A stretch of DNA of 51,203 bases. Source: Alphaproteobacteria bacterium (lineage in GTDB: Bacteria > Pseudomonadota > Alphaproteobacteria > Rhizobiales > Hyphomicrobiaceae). The translations under genes and the position numbers were made by a program. The DNA is taken from NCBI GenBank assembly GCA_022600345.1, contig JAHZKP010000156.1, forward strand, positions 1-51,203, given 5' to 3'. This document shows positions 7,056 through 16,301 of the stretch, one piece after another; positions within the stretch are counted from its first letter, which is position 1, and every line of letters begins with the position of its first letter. The notes beneath the pieces are model-generated. The model was given only the letters and a program-made list of their open reading frames with translations, ran no database searches and was not told the origin of the DNA.

Positions 7056-9570
7056 ACGCCTTCCACTGGCCTGCTTTATCATCTCTCATGAGGACGATGG
7101 ACGGATCTGCATATATTTCAAGCAGTTTGTCATACTTCACAATTTTTCTCGAAAACTTAGCAGGATCGGGATGCGTCTCAGGACCGTTGTGCCGTATGAT
7201 TTCATAGCGATACACAAACTCGCTTTGAACCGTCCTTCCGGTATCCGCCAGCGCTTTCATTAGTCCCTCATCATCATGCTTCGGCCTCTTGAATGACAGA
7301 ACCGCAATCCCGGCTTTTGCCTGACGCGTTGTGGCGTTCAAGGTCTCGTAAACACGAGCCATTACTAAGGTTCGAGCGATGTACTCTTGAGCGGTCATTT
7401 GAGCGATCACATCAATTTCAAACTTCTTGTCGATCGCTGTCTGGACGTAATCGGCATATGCGAGGTCAAAGTAGTCTACAGTTTTTGCATTGTAATCAAC
7501 AATGGGGCCATGAAATCCGTCCCATGGATTGCCGCCGCCAATTCCTAAAACCTCATCTTCCAGAGGGGTCGCGGTTGCATAACCGGGGGTTGGCGCGAAG
7601 GCCCGCGCAATATCAGGAGACGCGGCGGGCCAGAAGGAACTCAATGCGGCGCACAACTTGGTATCTTCAATAAATGGGGATCCCAAACCATAGGTGTTGA
7701 AATATGTCTTGCCCGGGACCAGTCCATTTTCTGTGGCGGTCTCGGGACTTCTATCGAATGACACGTCCCACCCTGGCGCAAAAACGCCGGCCGCTCCGTC
7801 TGGCAACATCGACGAACGGAAGTTCTCTTTCCGTCGAGCGTGAGATAGCACACCAGCGCCTGATCCATAATGGCCAACGATTGCCGTCATCGTGTCATCG
7901 TCTGCATTAAAATTCGCATCTGGTAGTTCAAGGTTCGCCATAAATCGCTGCTCGGACAACGCTTCTGGTGCACCAGGACGTTCCGGCCAAATCTTATCCA
8001 GTAAAGACGGAGGCGATGACTGATCTGTCCAATCCATGAGGTCCGTTTGCTTCACTTTTGGAAAGAAATCTGGTGCGGCCAATACCGAACAAGCAGCAAG
8101 GCGCCGCGGCAGCTCTAGAGCAAGTGCACTACACTCGACGTCGACCCATCCATCGGCTGTGAAATCAAGATAATGCTGCGCCCTGTATCCTCCCTTCTTG
8201 ATAGTCTCAATCGCATCTTTATCGTCAAGTAGATTTGTCACCGTTCCGTTCTCATCCACTTTGTGAACGGCGTGAAGGTATTCAGGCGCTGCTCGCGAAT
8301 TGCCCGGTGTTGGTGACAAATTTAACGTGGAATGAAAAACACTCCAGGCACCGCGCTTCTCCGCGGGTACAATGTAGGTTAGCGGCTTGTTTTGATATTC
8401 TGCTCGAGCTACTAGAGCTTCCTTAGGTTCTGGAACAAGCAGCCAAGCGCCATGATCCGACCGAGTCGAGAATTCAGCTAGATTTTTCGTGATTACAAAA
8501 GGCTCCTCACTCAGACTTGGTTCTGACCAGCCACCATCATGACCGTTCGCCAAGAAGTACAAGTGAGCACGTCGCAGTTTCTCGTTGACATGGCGCGCCC
8601 AAAGCTTCACCTCGATATGCAGACCGCTGATGCATTCGCCGCCGTCGAACAGTTTGTGTACAGGCAACCAAAACTTTCGATCCGTGTCAGATATGGCAGT
8701 GCCTTCCACCGCTGCTGCGGGTGCGGCACCACCAGCCGATTTTGAGGTCAACGCGGTCGTTGATGGTGGCGACTGCGTATCGTTTGCTCGGACAAAGCGT
8801 TGAGGACCGTGGCGATCTGCTTCACCATCTACGAGTGCCGCGATGTAGGCGGTGTAACGACAGGGTAGAACGCGCAGCTCTGTTGGGTTGCCGTCGACAA
8901 AAGGACGATATCCGCGCGATTCGCCATCGTATTGCGGCTGTTCCGTCCCCACGCGAGAGATGCCGGTTCTCGAATAGCACATGTCCGCGTGTTTGCGATG
9001 AACGGTCTCAACCCCAGGACGATATTCATTGGCATAAACGACGATCGCCAAAGGCGCCCCATTTGTCGAGACACGAATTTCTTCGATGGTTGGAGGCGAT
9101 ATGCCATAGACGTAGTCCTCCACCGCCTCGATCTCAGAGGGCGTAGGAAAGCCTTCAAGCGCAACAGGTTCCCCGCTTTCATCGGGATAGGTTGTAACGC
9201 GTGGCGATGCCAGTGCGTGAAACACGAGACTGAGAGCGGGTTGACCTTGCTCGATCCCTCGCTCTCCCTCAAGCGCAAAGTCCTCGAATCCTGGGTGGTC
9301 GCGCTTGATGCTGTCCAATGGACGAGTGAGCTCGCTTACCAGGTCGCTCGCACCAATGTTGAGGCCGTGCAAACTGAAAAGCTCAGACCAGCCAAGCGGC
9401 GCCAGTCGGTCCAATGCAACCTTTACGAAATCCAGCAAACTGCTGCGTTGATCGCTGTCTTTAAAACTCTCCTGACCAATTCGGCTCGAATGGAGGAAGC
9501 TTTTAAACTGATAATCAGATCGTATGGGATGATCTGAAGGATTGCCAAATCTACGATTGCTGTCAGCCAT
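7039..9570 (-). CDS. large protein of unknown fold, candidate tryptophylquinone enzyme
   Basis: It has 843 residues, no signal peptide and no domain I can name with confidence. The N-terminal 300 residues are acidic and carry several cysteines. A linker around residues 255-285 is rich in Ser, Thr, Ala and Pro. The most motif-like part is the C-terminal third: FAPGWDVSF, then YFNTYGLGSPFIEDTKLCAAL, FWPAASPDIARAF and NPWDGFHGPIVDY. Cys640 and Trp647 lie seven residues apart in that block, close to the spacing of the Cys-Trp pair crosslinked in quinohemoprotein amine dehydrogenase. The gene overlaps an FAD monooxygenase of the type that makes such cofactors, and an amicyanin-like cupredoxin gene lies just upstream. 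It lacks the LodA hallmarks I know, so it would be a new type. A structural protein is not excluded. Confidence 0.55.
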   Translation of the reverse strand: MADSNRRFGNPSDHPIRSDYQFKSFLHSSRIGQESFKDSDQRSSLLDFVKVALDRLAPLGWSELFSLHGLNIGASDLVSELTRPLDSIKRDHPGFEDFALEGERGIEQGQPALSLVFHALASPRVTTYPDESGEPVALEGFPTPSEIEAVEDYVYGISPPTIEEIRVSTNGAPLAIVVYANEYRPGVETVHRKHADMCYSRTGISRVGTEQPQYDGESRGYRPFVDGNPTELRVLPCRYTAYIAALVDGEADRHGPQRFVRANDTQSPPSTTALTSKSAGGAAPAAAVEGTAISDTDRKFWLPVHKLFDGGECISGLHIEVKLWARHVNEKLRRAHLYFLANGHDGGWSEPSLSEEPFVITKNLAEFSTRSDHGAWLLVPEPKEALVARAEYQNKPLTYIVPAEKRGAWSVFHSTLNLSPTPGNSRAAPEYLHAVHKVDENGTVTNLLDDKDAIETIKKGGYRAQHYLDFTADGWVDVECSALALELPRRLAACSVLAAPDFFPKVKQTDLMDWTDQSSPPSLLDKIWPERPGAPEALSEQRFMANLELPDANFNADDDTMTAIVGHYGSGAGVLSHARRKENFRSSMLPDGAAGVFAPGWDVSFDRSPETATENGLVPGKTYFNTYGLGSPFIEDTKLCAALSSFWPAASPDIARAFAPTPGYATATPLEDEVLGIGGGNPWDGFHGPIVDYNAKTVDYFDLAYADYVQTAIDKKFEIDVIAQMTAQEYIARTLVMARVYETLNATTRQAKAGIAVLSFKRPKHDDEGLMKALADTGRTVQSEFVYRYEIIRHNGPETHPDPAKFSRKIVKYDKLLEIYADPSIVLMRDDKAGQWKAYELRR

Positions 9571-9728
9571 TCTTATGAACCATTTTAACAGGTCGATCAG
9601 GCCTGGAACGAGTAATGTGTAACCGATTGTCCAGCTGATGACGGTTGCGATTCCAAAACAAAGACCAAATTACACGGTCAACCGCCCAATTCAGTCGAGC
9701 GAGCAATTGCGCTCGGCCTCAGCCGCAG

Positions 9729-10826
9729 CTACTGAATGAAAACACCATAATTGAGCAGTCGCACATCGAAGTGCAAAAACCCTTCCGCTTCGATCTCAAT
9801 CTCAGAAGTCCGCCCGTCATCTAGCACGACAGCATGCTTGGCGGGCGCCCCATCCCGTTTGATCAAAGGATCTTGCGGCGAAGGTCGAAGTACACCGGGT
9901 GGTGGCATCCAGACCAAATGAAACGCATTGTCGACAATGGCTGCGCGTCGAATCACTACCGGAGAAACATCCCGGATCTTCTTCGATGGGACTTTGAACC
10001 CTCCAGTGGAAGGCCCGCCTGGCGACCAAAAATCTGGCGCTGACTTGAGGCGTGCGACCGAGTGAAAACCAGGGGCCCGATTGATTTTATGGTCGATAAA
10101 AACATCAGCGTCATCGCCGTATATGATATATTCAAGACCGTCTGGGAAAGGGATGTCTGGTTCAAAAACGTGAAAATGCAAAACCTTTTCAATTCGAATT
10201 TTGACACTGTCTGCCTGGGTGCCTGGAACCAGCCTGTTTCGCCCGTCAACTTCGTAGGTCAATGAACAGTGCGGGAGCTCCTTCACCGTACCATTGCCGA
10301 TGTCTTCTAGCGCCAAATGATCATGGAATGTATCTACGCGTTTCTGGCCGTAGTCGGAATTCCGCAAATCAAGGTATGCCTGACGGTCACTATCTTCAAC
10401 AAGACAGCCAAGCAAAACAATCTGAAAGTGGTGGCGAGGATCAGCAATGATTGGTGTATGCGACATGTACAGTCGATCAGGGGTACCACCACCGGTTACG
10501 AAACCGTGATAGTGCTTTGCGTGATGCCCTGTTCCAGATCCTGGTGGGCCGACTTCGACATTGCCGCTTTCTACAACGGTAACTGTACCCTTCATGTGCG
10601 GGTGATAGCGGCAATAGTAGTCAACTGAGCCAAGCTCTTCGAATAGGATGGGACTAGACACGTCGCCCGGCAGCAGTGCACCGGCATTAAAGTAGTACGA
10701 AGCATCGCGTGCGGTTTCGACAGCATGAGGCACGGGATCCAGATTTTTCCACTCGACCGATGTTCCTTTGGGTACTTTGAGTGTCGGCAATCCATGATGT
10801 TGAATATGTATAGTGACGACAGCCAT
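9729..10826 (-). CDS. cupredoxin-domain protein with amicyanin-like copper site
   Basis: Residues 1-87 form a type 1 copper domain. His34 lies in PVPHAVET, and the C-terminal loop Y-CRYHPHMKG places Cys72, His75 and Met78 at the +3/+6 spacing of amicyanin. The remaining ~275 residues are histidine-rich and unassigned (HHAKHYHGFVTGGG, HFQIVLLGCLVED, HFHVFEPDIPFPDGLEY). They contain beta-rich stretches that could be a second barrel. There is no signal peptide; the start at 10,826 is backed by AAGGAGATGTTCG. Amicyanin is the electron acceptor of a tryptophan-derived quinone dehydrogenase. I infer that this protein may accept electrons from the 843-aa product, which is encoded 158 bp downstream. 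Confidence 0.8.
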   Translation of the reverse strand: MAVVTIHIQHHGLPTLKVPKGTSVEWKNLDPVPHAVETARDASYYFNAGALLPGDVSSPILFEELGSVDYYCRYHPHMKGTVTVVESGNVEVGPPGSGTGHHAKHYHGFVTGGGTPDRLYMSHTPIIADPRHHFQIVLLGCLVEDSDRQAYLDLRNSDYGQKRVDTFHDHLALEDIGNGTVKELPHCSLTYEVDGRNRLVPGTQADSVKIRIEKVLHFHVFEPDIPFPDGLEYIIYGDDADVFIDHKINRAPGFHSVARLKSAPDFWSPGGPSTGGFKVPSKKIRDVSPVVIRRAAIVDNAFHLVWMPPPGVLRPSPQDPLIKRDGAPAKHAVVLDDGRTSEIEIEAEGFLHFDVRLLNYGVFIQ

Positions 10827-11017
10827 CGAACATCTCCTTTACGAATACGCGGACTTCAGTGCCGATTGCGCTACGATCATCCCGCCTTGGCTTGCCAACG
10901 TCCACGAGTTGGTGGAGAGAGAAGAGCTACAACCTCTCCTAAATCCATACTTTGCTGCACCTTCACACACAACATGGTGCTGCGCGCTCAGCTTCTCGCC
11001 CAGAATGCTTCCATCTA

Positions 11018-12196
11018 TCATAAGAGGTTTTTAATCATTGCTGCGGGCTCAACATCAGAGACCCGTTCCATCGTATTAATTGAGACATGCGGCCAACGGG
11101 CCCTTCCTGGGTGCCCATCCGGGCGGCCAATGAAATCAAGTATTACATTTTGTGCGTACTGCATGAAGTAACGGTTCATTCCCGACTTGGAGTCTTCAAT
11201 CTCGTATATCAGAAATGTTGAGTTCATTGCCGTTGCATCAGCTTGCCGAACAACGAATGGAATATTGATTATTCCATTGTGGGTGAACCTGTTCACAGCA
11301 GCATGATCCAACGTCGAGTCCACTCGCAAACGCATAACTCGTTTCATTTTCCCAATCGGAATTATAATCTGTTTAAGCGTGTGCCGAAGAAGCTCCGTTG
11401 CATGAACTGGGTCGAACCCTTTAAACCCTGGAATAGGCTCCTTTCCTCTATAGGGGTTTTCATGGAAATGTCTATATGGCTCAAAATAGTCAATGATTAT
11501 TTCACCAGTATCCGGGTCTTTAATCGGTTCAAGGTCGATTTCATCTGGATTCTCACCGCCTCCTACGACTACGCCATTGATGTCTGGTATTAGCGATCTT
11601 GGCAGCGCTTTGAGTTGCTCCTCACTAGGATTCTCGAGAAGTACAAAATCGTCCTCATCGTCCTCACTCGCTTTTCTGTTTGGGGCTCGCCCAATAGCAA
11701 GGAAGCTGTTTCCGTGCGGAATCGTTCCCAGACGCGCTATATTGATGTCATCAGTATTTTGATCAATCATATGAAGCCAAAGCCCTGGCTCCTTATGAAT
11801 CCGCTGGCCATCAAATCTTTCGTGCAGGCCGGACTTGCCAAACTCATCAGAGTCGATCTGCGATATTTTCTGAAAATAATCCAACGCCACAATAGTCTGG
11901 TCGGGACTTCCGGTGTCGGGATCAGTATTTAATCCGCGGTTCGGAACACCTTTGTCTGTGATCGCAAAGGTTAAATCTTCGTGATATTGATTCATCAACA
12001 CCCTGAAGCCATTGCTACCATTTACAAACGGAAGGGCCATCATATTGAATCCGTGCCCTTTTAGTTCTTCTGTGTTTCCCCAGGTGCCGGGCAATAGCCT
12101 AAGCGGCCCAAGCACGGGATCATCGAATTCAGCAATCGCCGCGCGGCGACCGGCTTGAGTTATTTCAGATATTACCTCTTTATTTCTATTTGCCAC
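11018..12196 (-). CDS. nitrobindin-like heme beta-barrel protein (tentative)
   Basis: The 392-residue product starts at a GTG (12,196) preceded by AAGGATAAGAAA. Its first ~190 residues follow the pattern of nitrobindin/DUF1794 barrels: PLRLLPGTWGN with GHGFNM, YHEDLTF, LDYFQ, IHKEPGLWL and ARLGTIPHGNS. In nitrobindin a histidine of the late strands binds heme. The C-terminal half (HATELLRHTLKQIIIPIG, NGIINIPFVVRQADATAMNSTF, MQYAQNVILDF) is less recognisable and may be a second barrel. It belongs to the same minus-strand run as the cupredoxin and FAD genes. A peroxidase or redox-sensing role in that system is inference only. Confidence 0.5.
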   Translation of the reverse strand: MANRNKEVISEITQAGRRAAIAEFDDPVLGPLRLLPGTWGNTEELKGHGFNMMALPFVNGSNGFRVLMNQYHEDLTFAITDKGVPNRGLNTDPDTGSPDQTIVALDYFQKISQIDSDEFGKSGLHERFDGQRIHKEPGLWLHMIDQNTDDINIARLGTIPHGNSFLAIGRAPNRKASEDDEDDFVLLENPSEEQLKALPRSLIPDINGVVVGGGENPDEIDLEPIKDPDTGEIIIDYFEPYRHFHENPYRGKEPIPGFKGFDPVHATELLRHTLKQIIIPIGKMKRVMRLRVDSTLDHAAVNRFTHNGIINIPFVVRQADATAMNSTFLIYEIEDSKSGMNRYFMQYAQNVILDFIGRPDGHPGRARWPHVSINTMERVSDVEPAAMIKNLL

Positions 12197-12480
12197 TTTC
12201 TTATCCTTCGACTTTTTTTGCGTTTGAACCGTAACATCTGTATGCTGGCCTGCTAAGCCCCATTTGATAGTATGAGGGCCAATTCCATTAGACCAGCAGC
12301 TGGCTCACTAACTTAAGTTTCGAGCTACAGATCCGTCGAAGGTATGGCTGACGCCACACTGACACGACCGGCTCGAACCAGACCTGAGTGAATCCACCAT
12401 CGACCGAGTTGCGACTAACCCAATGATCATTTGGCCAACGACCGCGTTTGCTTTCACTCTCCATGCGTTGCACTGTTGTA

Positions 12481-15267
12481 TCACAAAATCGCTTCAAAAA
12501 AGGCCTTCGCATCGAGTCGGCCGTGACCGATTTCTGGGCGGTGAGGATTGCTGTCGTTAGCGAGCGTACGCACCAAAGCGCGTTGAAACTGTACTGCATT
12601 TAATTGATGTTCGGGCCCCTTCTTGTGAAGATAGGACATGGCCAAAGCCAGAACCCCGGTCACCAAAGGGGCCGCCATGCTCGTCCCACTATCCGCAACA
12701 TTCTCGTCCAGCGTTCCGGCCCGTGCCGAGCTGATCGACACACCCGGCGCAATCAAATCCGGTTTAGCGCGATTGTCACGGGTGCGACCGACCGAAGAGA
12801 ACTCGGCCTTTTTCAATGGCTCACTAGCGTGACAGGCTGCAACGCAGATCACGGTGCGTGCGGTGCCGGGAATACTGAGAGTCATCTTGTTGTCGGAGTT
12901 CTGGAAGCGGACGGCGCGAGCGCCGTCGCGCTCGACCCATGCATCAATAAACCCTTTGTCACTGGAAATACTGACACCAAGAATGCGCAGGCGCCAAAGG
13001 CCTTCCGGAATCGGTCTGTTCGATGTGGTCAATGTAATTCGCAAAAGTGAGTCACCATTGTCATCATGGACTGGTTCCAGATCGATGTCCCAGAGAACGC
13101 CACCTAGTGTTTTTTTGAAAGTTGGTGCCGCTTCCGAAACGACATCCGATTCGCGCCCCAACGGATCGACCAATGTGAATTCCAGCCGATCACTTGAATC
13201 GAACCAAACCTCGATATAATCGCTGTGTCTCGATTTATTCGTCGTTGTCCAAGTAAGTTCGTTCTCGCCTTCAAACAACTGATTGCGCACGTGGCCGCTT
13301 TGTCCGAATTCATTCCCGGCAGACTTTACAATGGCGAACCCCTTGACCCGACGACCGAATTCGTTTCGGTCAAGCGAAATTTGATCAAATGCGGTCTCAA
13401 GTGGCGATGAGCCATCGTGAGCGCCGGCGTTCATGCCGAGCGACACGTTGACCGCCATTGGAAGCGCTTCTGCGATCACCGCCGATCCCCCATCGTAGAC
13501 GCGCCGCAGAAAGTCGATCCCGTCCGCGTGTGTTTTCGAATAGCCAAGGCTTGGCGGATCTTCCGGATTAGTCCGCATGTTCGGAATAACAACGACCAAC
13601 CGGGCTTCGGGCGCGACGCCTGAGGAAGGGCCACCGGTCGTTGCGCGCCCAGCCGCTATGCCGGCAACATGTGTGCCGTGGCCGCCGACGATAGGGCGTT
13701 GATCTCGCAATGTCGCTGTTGCATCCTCAGTCTTGAACTCGGCCAAGTCCGCTGCCATATAGAGGCGCCCATAGTCCTGCGGGAAGTGCAATGGGTCGAC
13801 CTTGTTCGGCGTATGCTCTGTCGAGTTATCCAGCTGATCCCAAACAGCGAGGATACGCGAATTGCCATCGGCATCGCGAAAAGCCTCGTGGAGTATGTCT
13901 ATTCCTGAGTCGATTAGGCCGATAAGCGCCCTATCGCCTTTCTCTTCGACCGGCAAACTTGATGTTGGGTTAGTCAAGACGCCACTATGAATGTCATCGG
14001 CACCGACGAACGGAACTGCCGTACTTAGTTCTTGAACGCCAGCGTCTCGACTGATCGTTGCCGAGATAACGTCGGGATGGCTCTCAAGCGCCTTCAAGGC
14101 ATCAGCTGTACCCGACGCCGATACAATGGTGCCGATTTGCGAACTCACGCGGATGCCTTGCGGAGCAAGCCAGGGGGCGGCAGAACGCAACCGAATTAGA
14201 ACAGGTAGCAAGACGTCCTTATCGTCTCTGTCAACGAAATCGCGGCCAGGTTGGATTGTTCCAAGCGGTGAGTTTGGTTGGAATTTAGTGACGCCTGAGA
14301 GAACCTGTTTGGCGATTGAGATGGAGGGAGCGAATATGCTTTCGTTCGATACTTCTGGGCGGCTGACGTGGCGGCGGATGAGATTGACGTAGCGCCCGAT
14401 GTCATGGTCAGCGATACCAGGGATTAGGCCTTTTGCAGTAATGTCAGCGAGATCGCTCTTTGTAACAGAACTGGATTCAAGTGCAGTCTGCTCCGGAGTG
14501 CGCTTATCAAGGTAGTTTTCCGAATCTGCAGAAACGTCTCGTAGTTGGCGTTGCAGCTTTTCGAATTCTGCCTCTGAGATCACACGGCTGCGCGCGATAG
14601 TTTCCAAGCTACCCGGAAGTGATTTTCTGATACCACCAGATGTATCGAAATGAGTGAGATTCTCGCAATGGGTATACCCAGGGGGAACGATGGCAACTAT
14701 ATCGTCGTCATTGACGAACCTTTGATAGCGCTGACCAAACTGGGCATCAACGCTAGTGGCAGCATCGTCGTTGGCGAACAATGGTTGACCAAATGTGTAT
14801 ATGTCGGTGGGAATCTCGGGGGTTGCCAGGTTACAAGCCAGAATCGCGGCAATCGCGCCGCCGCGACTGTGCCCCGCAAACCAAATTCTTTTCGTCGGCC
14901 GCGATGCGAGGAATTCCGCTATTTGCGGTTCGATCGATTTTGAAGCGATCAAAAAACCGTCGTGCGCTCTGCCGCGACTATTCCATGGATCGGAATCGGC
15001 ATTGAGATTGCTCAACCAGTCTACGAGACTCACCGTCCCACGGACCGCGATCACAGCGGTGTCTTGACCGAACGCCATAAAACCTGGTGCGTCGCCTTCA
15101 ATGGCAACGACTTCAGAAAAGCCCCCACGGTCTGTCGCCATGCGACGAACGACATCATGGCTACGATAAGTTAGTTCGCTTGCCGAAGCTAGCGACAAAG
15201 CTGCTTGCCAAAACGCATTGCTGGCAGGGACGGAGTTCAGCTTAAGAGGTGCAAGTTGAAACGTCAT
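12481..15267 (-). CDS. class-3 lipase fused to a subtilisin-like serine protease
   Basis: The 928-residue product is a two-enzyme fusion. Residues 1-210 are an alpha/beta-hydrolase of the class-3 lipase type: VIAVRGTVSLVDW, nucleophile Ser134 in FAGHSRGGA, an acidic NDDDIV segment and His near 200-206. Residues about 445-928 are a complete S8 peptidase: Asp453 in ALIGLIDSGID, His530 in GGHGTHVAGIAAG and Ser863 in SGTSMAAPLVTG. The linker (345-420) resembles an I9-like or repeat segment (GTADALKALESHPDVISATI). I see no signal peptide, which is unusual for a secreted subtilase. It lies between the V8-like protease and the cupredoxin/FAD genes on the same strand. QhpE, a maturation protease of quinohemoprotein enzymes, is also a subtilase, so a maturation role is possible. 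Confidence 0.9.
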   Translation of the reverse strand: MTFQLAPLKLNSVPASNAFWQAALSLASASELTYRSHDVVRRMATDRGGFSEVVAIEGDAPGFMAFGQDTAVIAVRGTVSLVDWLSNLNADSDPWNSRGRAHDGFLIASKSIEPQIAEFLASRPTKRIWFAGHSRGGAIAAILACNLATPEIPTDIYTFGQPLFANDDAATSVDAQFGQRYQRFVNDDDIVAIVPPGYTHCENLTHFDTSGGIRKSLPGSLETIARSRVISEAEFEKLQRQLRDVSADSENYLDKRTPEQTALESSSVTKSDLADITAKGLIPGIADHDIGRYVNLIRRHVSRPEVSNESIFAPSISIAKQVLSGVTKFQPNSPLGTIQPGRDFVDRDDKDVLLPVLIRLRSAAPWLAPQGIRVSSQIGTIVSASGTADALKALESHPDVISATISRDAGVQELSTAVPFVGADDIHSGVLTNPTSSLPVEEKGDRALIGLIDSGIDILHEAFRDADGNSRILAVWDQLDNSTEHTPNKVDPLHFPQDYGRLYMAADLAEFKTEDATATLRDQRPIVGGHGTHVAGIAAGRATTGGPSSGVAPEARLVVVIPNMRTNPEDPPSLGYSKTHADGIDFLRRVYDGGSAVIAEALPMAVNVSLGMNAGAHDGSSPLETAFDQISLDRNEFGRRVKGFAIVKSAGNEFGQSGHVRNQLFEGENELTWTTTNKSRHSDYIEVWFDSSDRLEFTLVDPLGRESDVVSEAAPTFKKTLGGVLWDIDLEPVHDDNGDSLLRITLTTSNRPIPEGLWRLRILGVSISSDKGFIDAWVERDGARAVRFQNSDNKMTLSIPGTARTVICVAACHASEPLKKAEFSSVGRTRDNRAKPDLIAPGVSISSARAGTLDENVADSGTSMAAPLVTGVLALAMSYLHKKGPEHQLNAVQFQRALVRTLANDSNPHRPEIGHGRLDAKAFFEAIL

Positions 15268-15383
15268 GGTTTAAGTCGGCTTGGTTCGCTAATGAATTGA
15301 AAGTAGTATTATCGCATTCGATAGATTGCTAAGTTTTCGCGATGCCGGCCGCTAAAGCGGCCGACAGTCTCCCGAGTGCCGAG

Positions 15384-16301
15384 TCAGATTGGAATTTTGC
15401 TCTGAAAAACACTGGCTTTGGTAATAGCTTCTGATCCATCTTCGTTCTCAATCTTATTGGTCCGGAAGCAGGTATTAGTAAAATTGTAATCCTTGGCTCC
15501 ACGAACCAAGATGCCTTCGACTTCGCCGCTAGTGTTGAACACGGGCGACCCTGAATTGCCACCATAGGTATCAAGATTCGATATCAACCAAGGGTCAAGA
15601 TCTCGAAGGAGTTTAGTTTCGCTGCCAAAAGCGATTTTCACAGGCAGGCCACTCGGATAGCCAATGACGCCGAGATTGCTGTTGAGAGCAGGGGTACCGG
15701 AAACACGCACTTTGAGCGGGTCAGCGACACTAGCTGGCACAGCACGATCGAGACGAACGATAGCAAAGTCCCCCGAACTGGAGAGGTCGTGGGCGATCAA
15801 CTCCTTTCCGAAATATACCTGGTCAGCATTGAACTGGGTCGTGCCAGCATCCGTTGGAGAGTTGACTTGGAAGCCAAATATGTAAGCTGTATCTTTGATC
15901 TCGTCTTCGGTCTCACCGCAATGCCCAGCGGTTACAATGACGTCAGCTCCGACCAGAAACCCAGAACACCAACCGCCCGTATGCTGACTCGCGAATCGCT
16001 CTCCTGAACAGGGTGGCAGCGGTGGACTAAACTGCGTCTCACGTTGTCGGAAAGGGTTTACTTCTAAGGCGAAAGTTTCGTCGCCGTTATCTGCAATGCG
16101 CGACTTGTTAGTTAGAATGACTGTCGCTTCGGTTAGTTTGCGGCGGAGCGCGTCATCACCAATGTTGCCTAATTCGTGAATATCTTGGCGATCGTCTTCG
16201 CCTGCAACAACCTCAATTCCCGTGTCAACGCCATTCGCCAATTCCGGCATTGGGATCAAAGAAACATCATGATAGGTTCTTCGAATTTTTTCTTCATCCA
16301 T
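15384..16301 (-). CDS. V8/trypsin-like serine protease
   Basis: The 305-residue product has an unassigned N-terminal region of about 95 residues, then a chymotrypsin-fold protease. The triad is His127 (VIVTAGHCG), Asp178 (SGDFAIVRLD) and Ser250 (DTYGGNSGSPVF). GNSGSP and the preceding DTYGG resemble glutamyl endopeptidases of the V8 type. An acidic start (MDEEKIRR) and the absence of a signal peptide argue against classical secretion. The ATG at 16,301 follows a TAGGA-type site. It is the first gene of the minus-strand run that contains the lipase-subtilase and redox genes, with a 116-bp gap to the next. Confidence 0.85.
   Translation of the reverse strand: MDEEKIRRTYHDVSLIPMPELANGVDTGIEVVAGEDDRQDIHELGNIGDDALRRKLTEATVILTNKSRIADNGDETFALEVNPFRQRETQFSPPLPPCSGERFASQHTGGWCSGFLVGADVIVTAGHCGETEDEIKDTAYIFGFQVNSPTDAGTTQFNADQVYFGKELIAHDLSSSGDFAIVRLDRAVPASVADPLKVRVSGTPALNSNLGVIGYPSGLPVKIAFGSETKLLRDLDPWLISNLDTYGGNSGSPVFNTSGEVEGILVRGAKDYNFTNTCFRTNKIENEDGSEAITKASVFQSKIPI

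Noticed and set aside
7039-9570. Direct assignment of the 843-aa protein to the LodA family
   Set aside because: I could not see the LodA N- or C-terminal hallmarks; only the context and one Cys/Trp block point to a quinone enzyme, so it is kept as a hypothesis.
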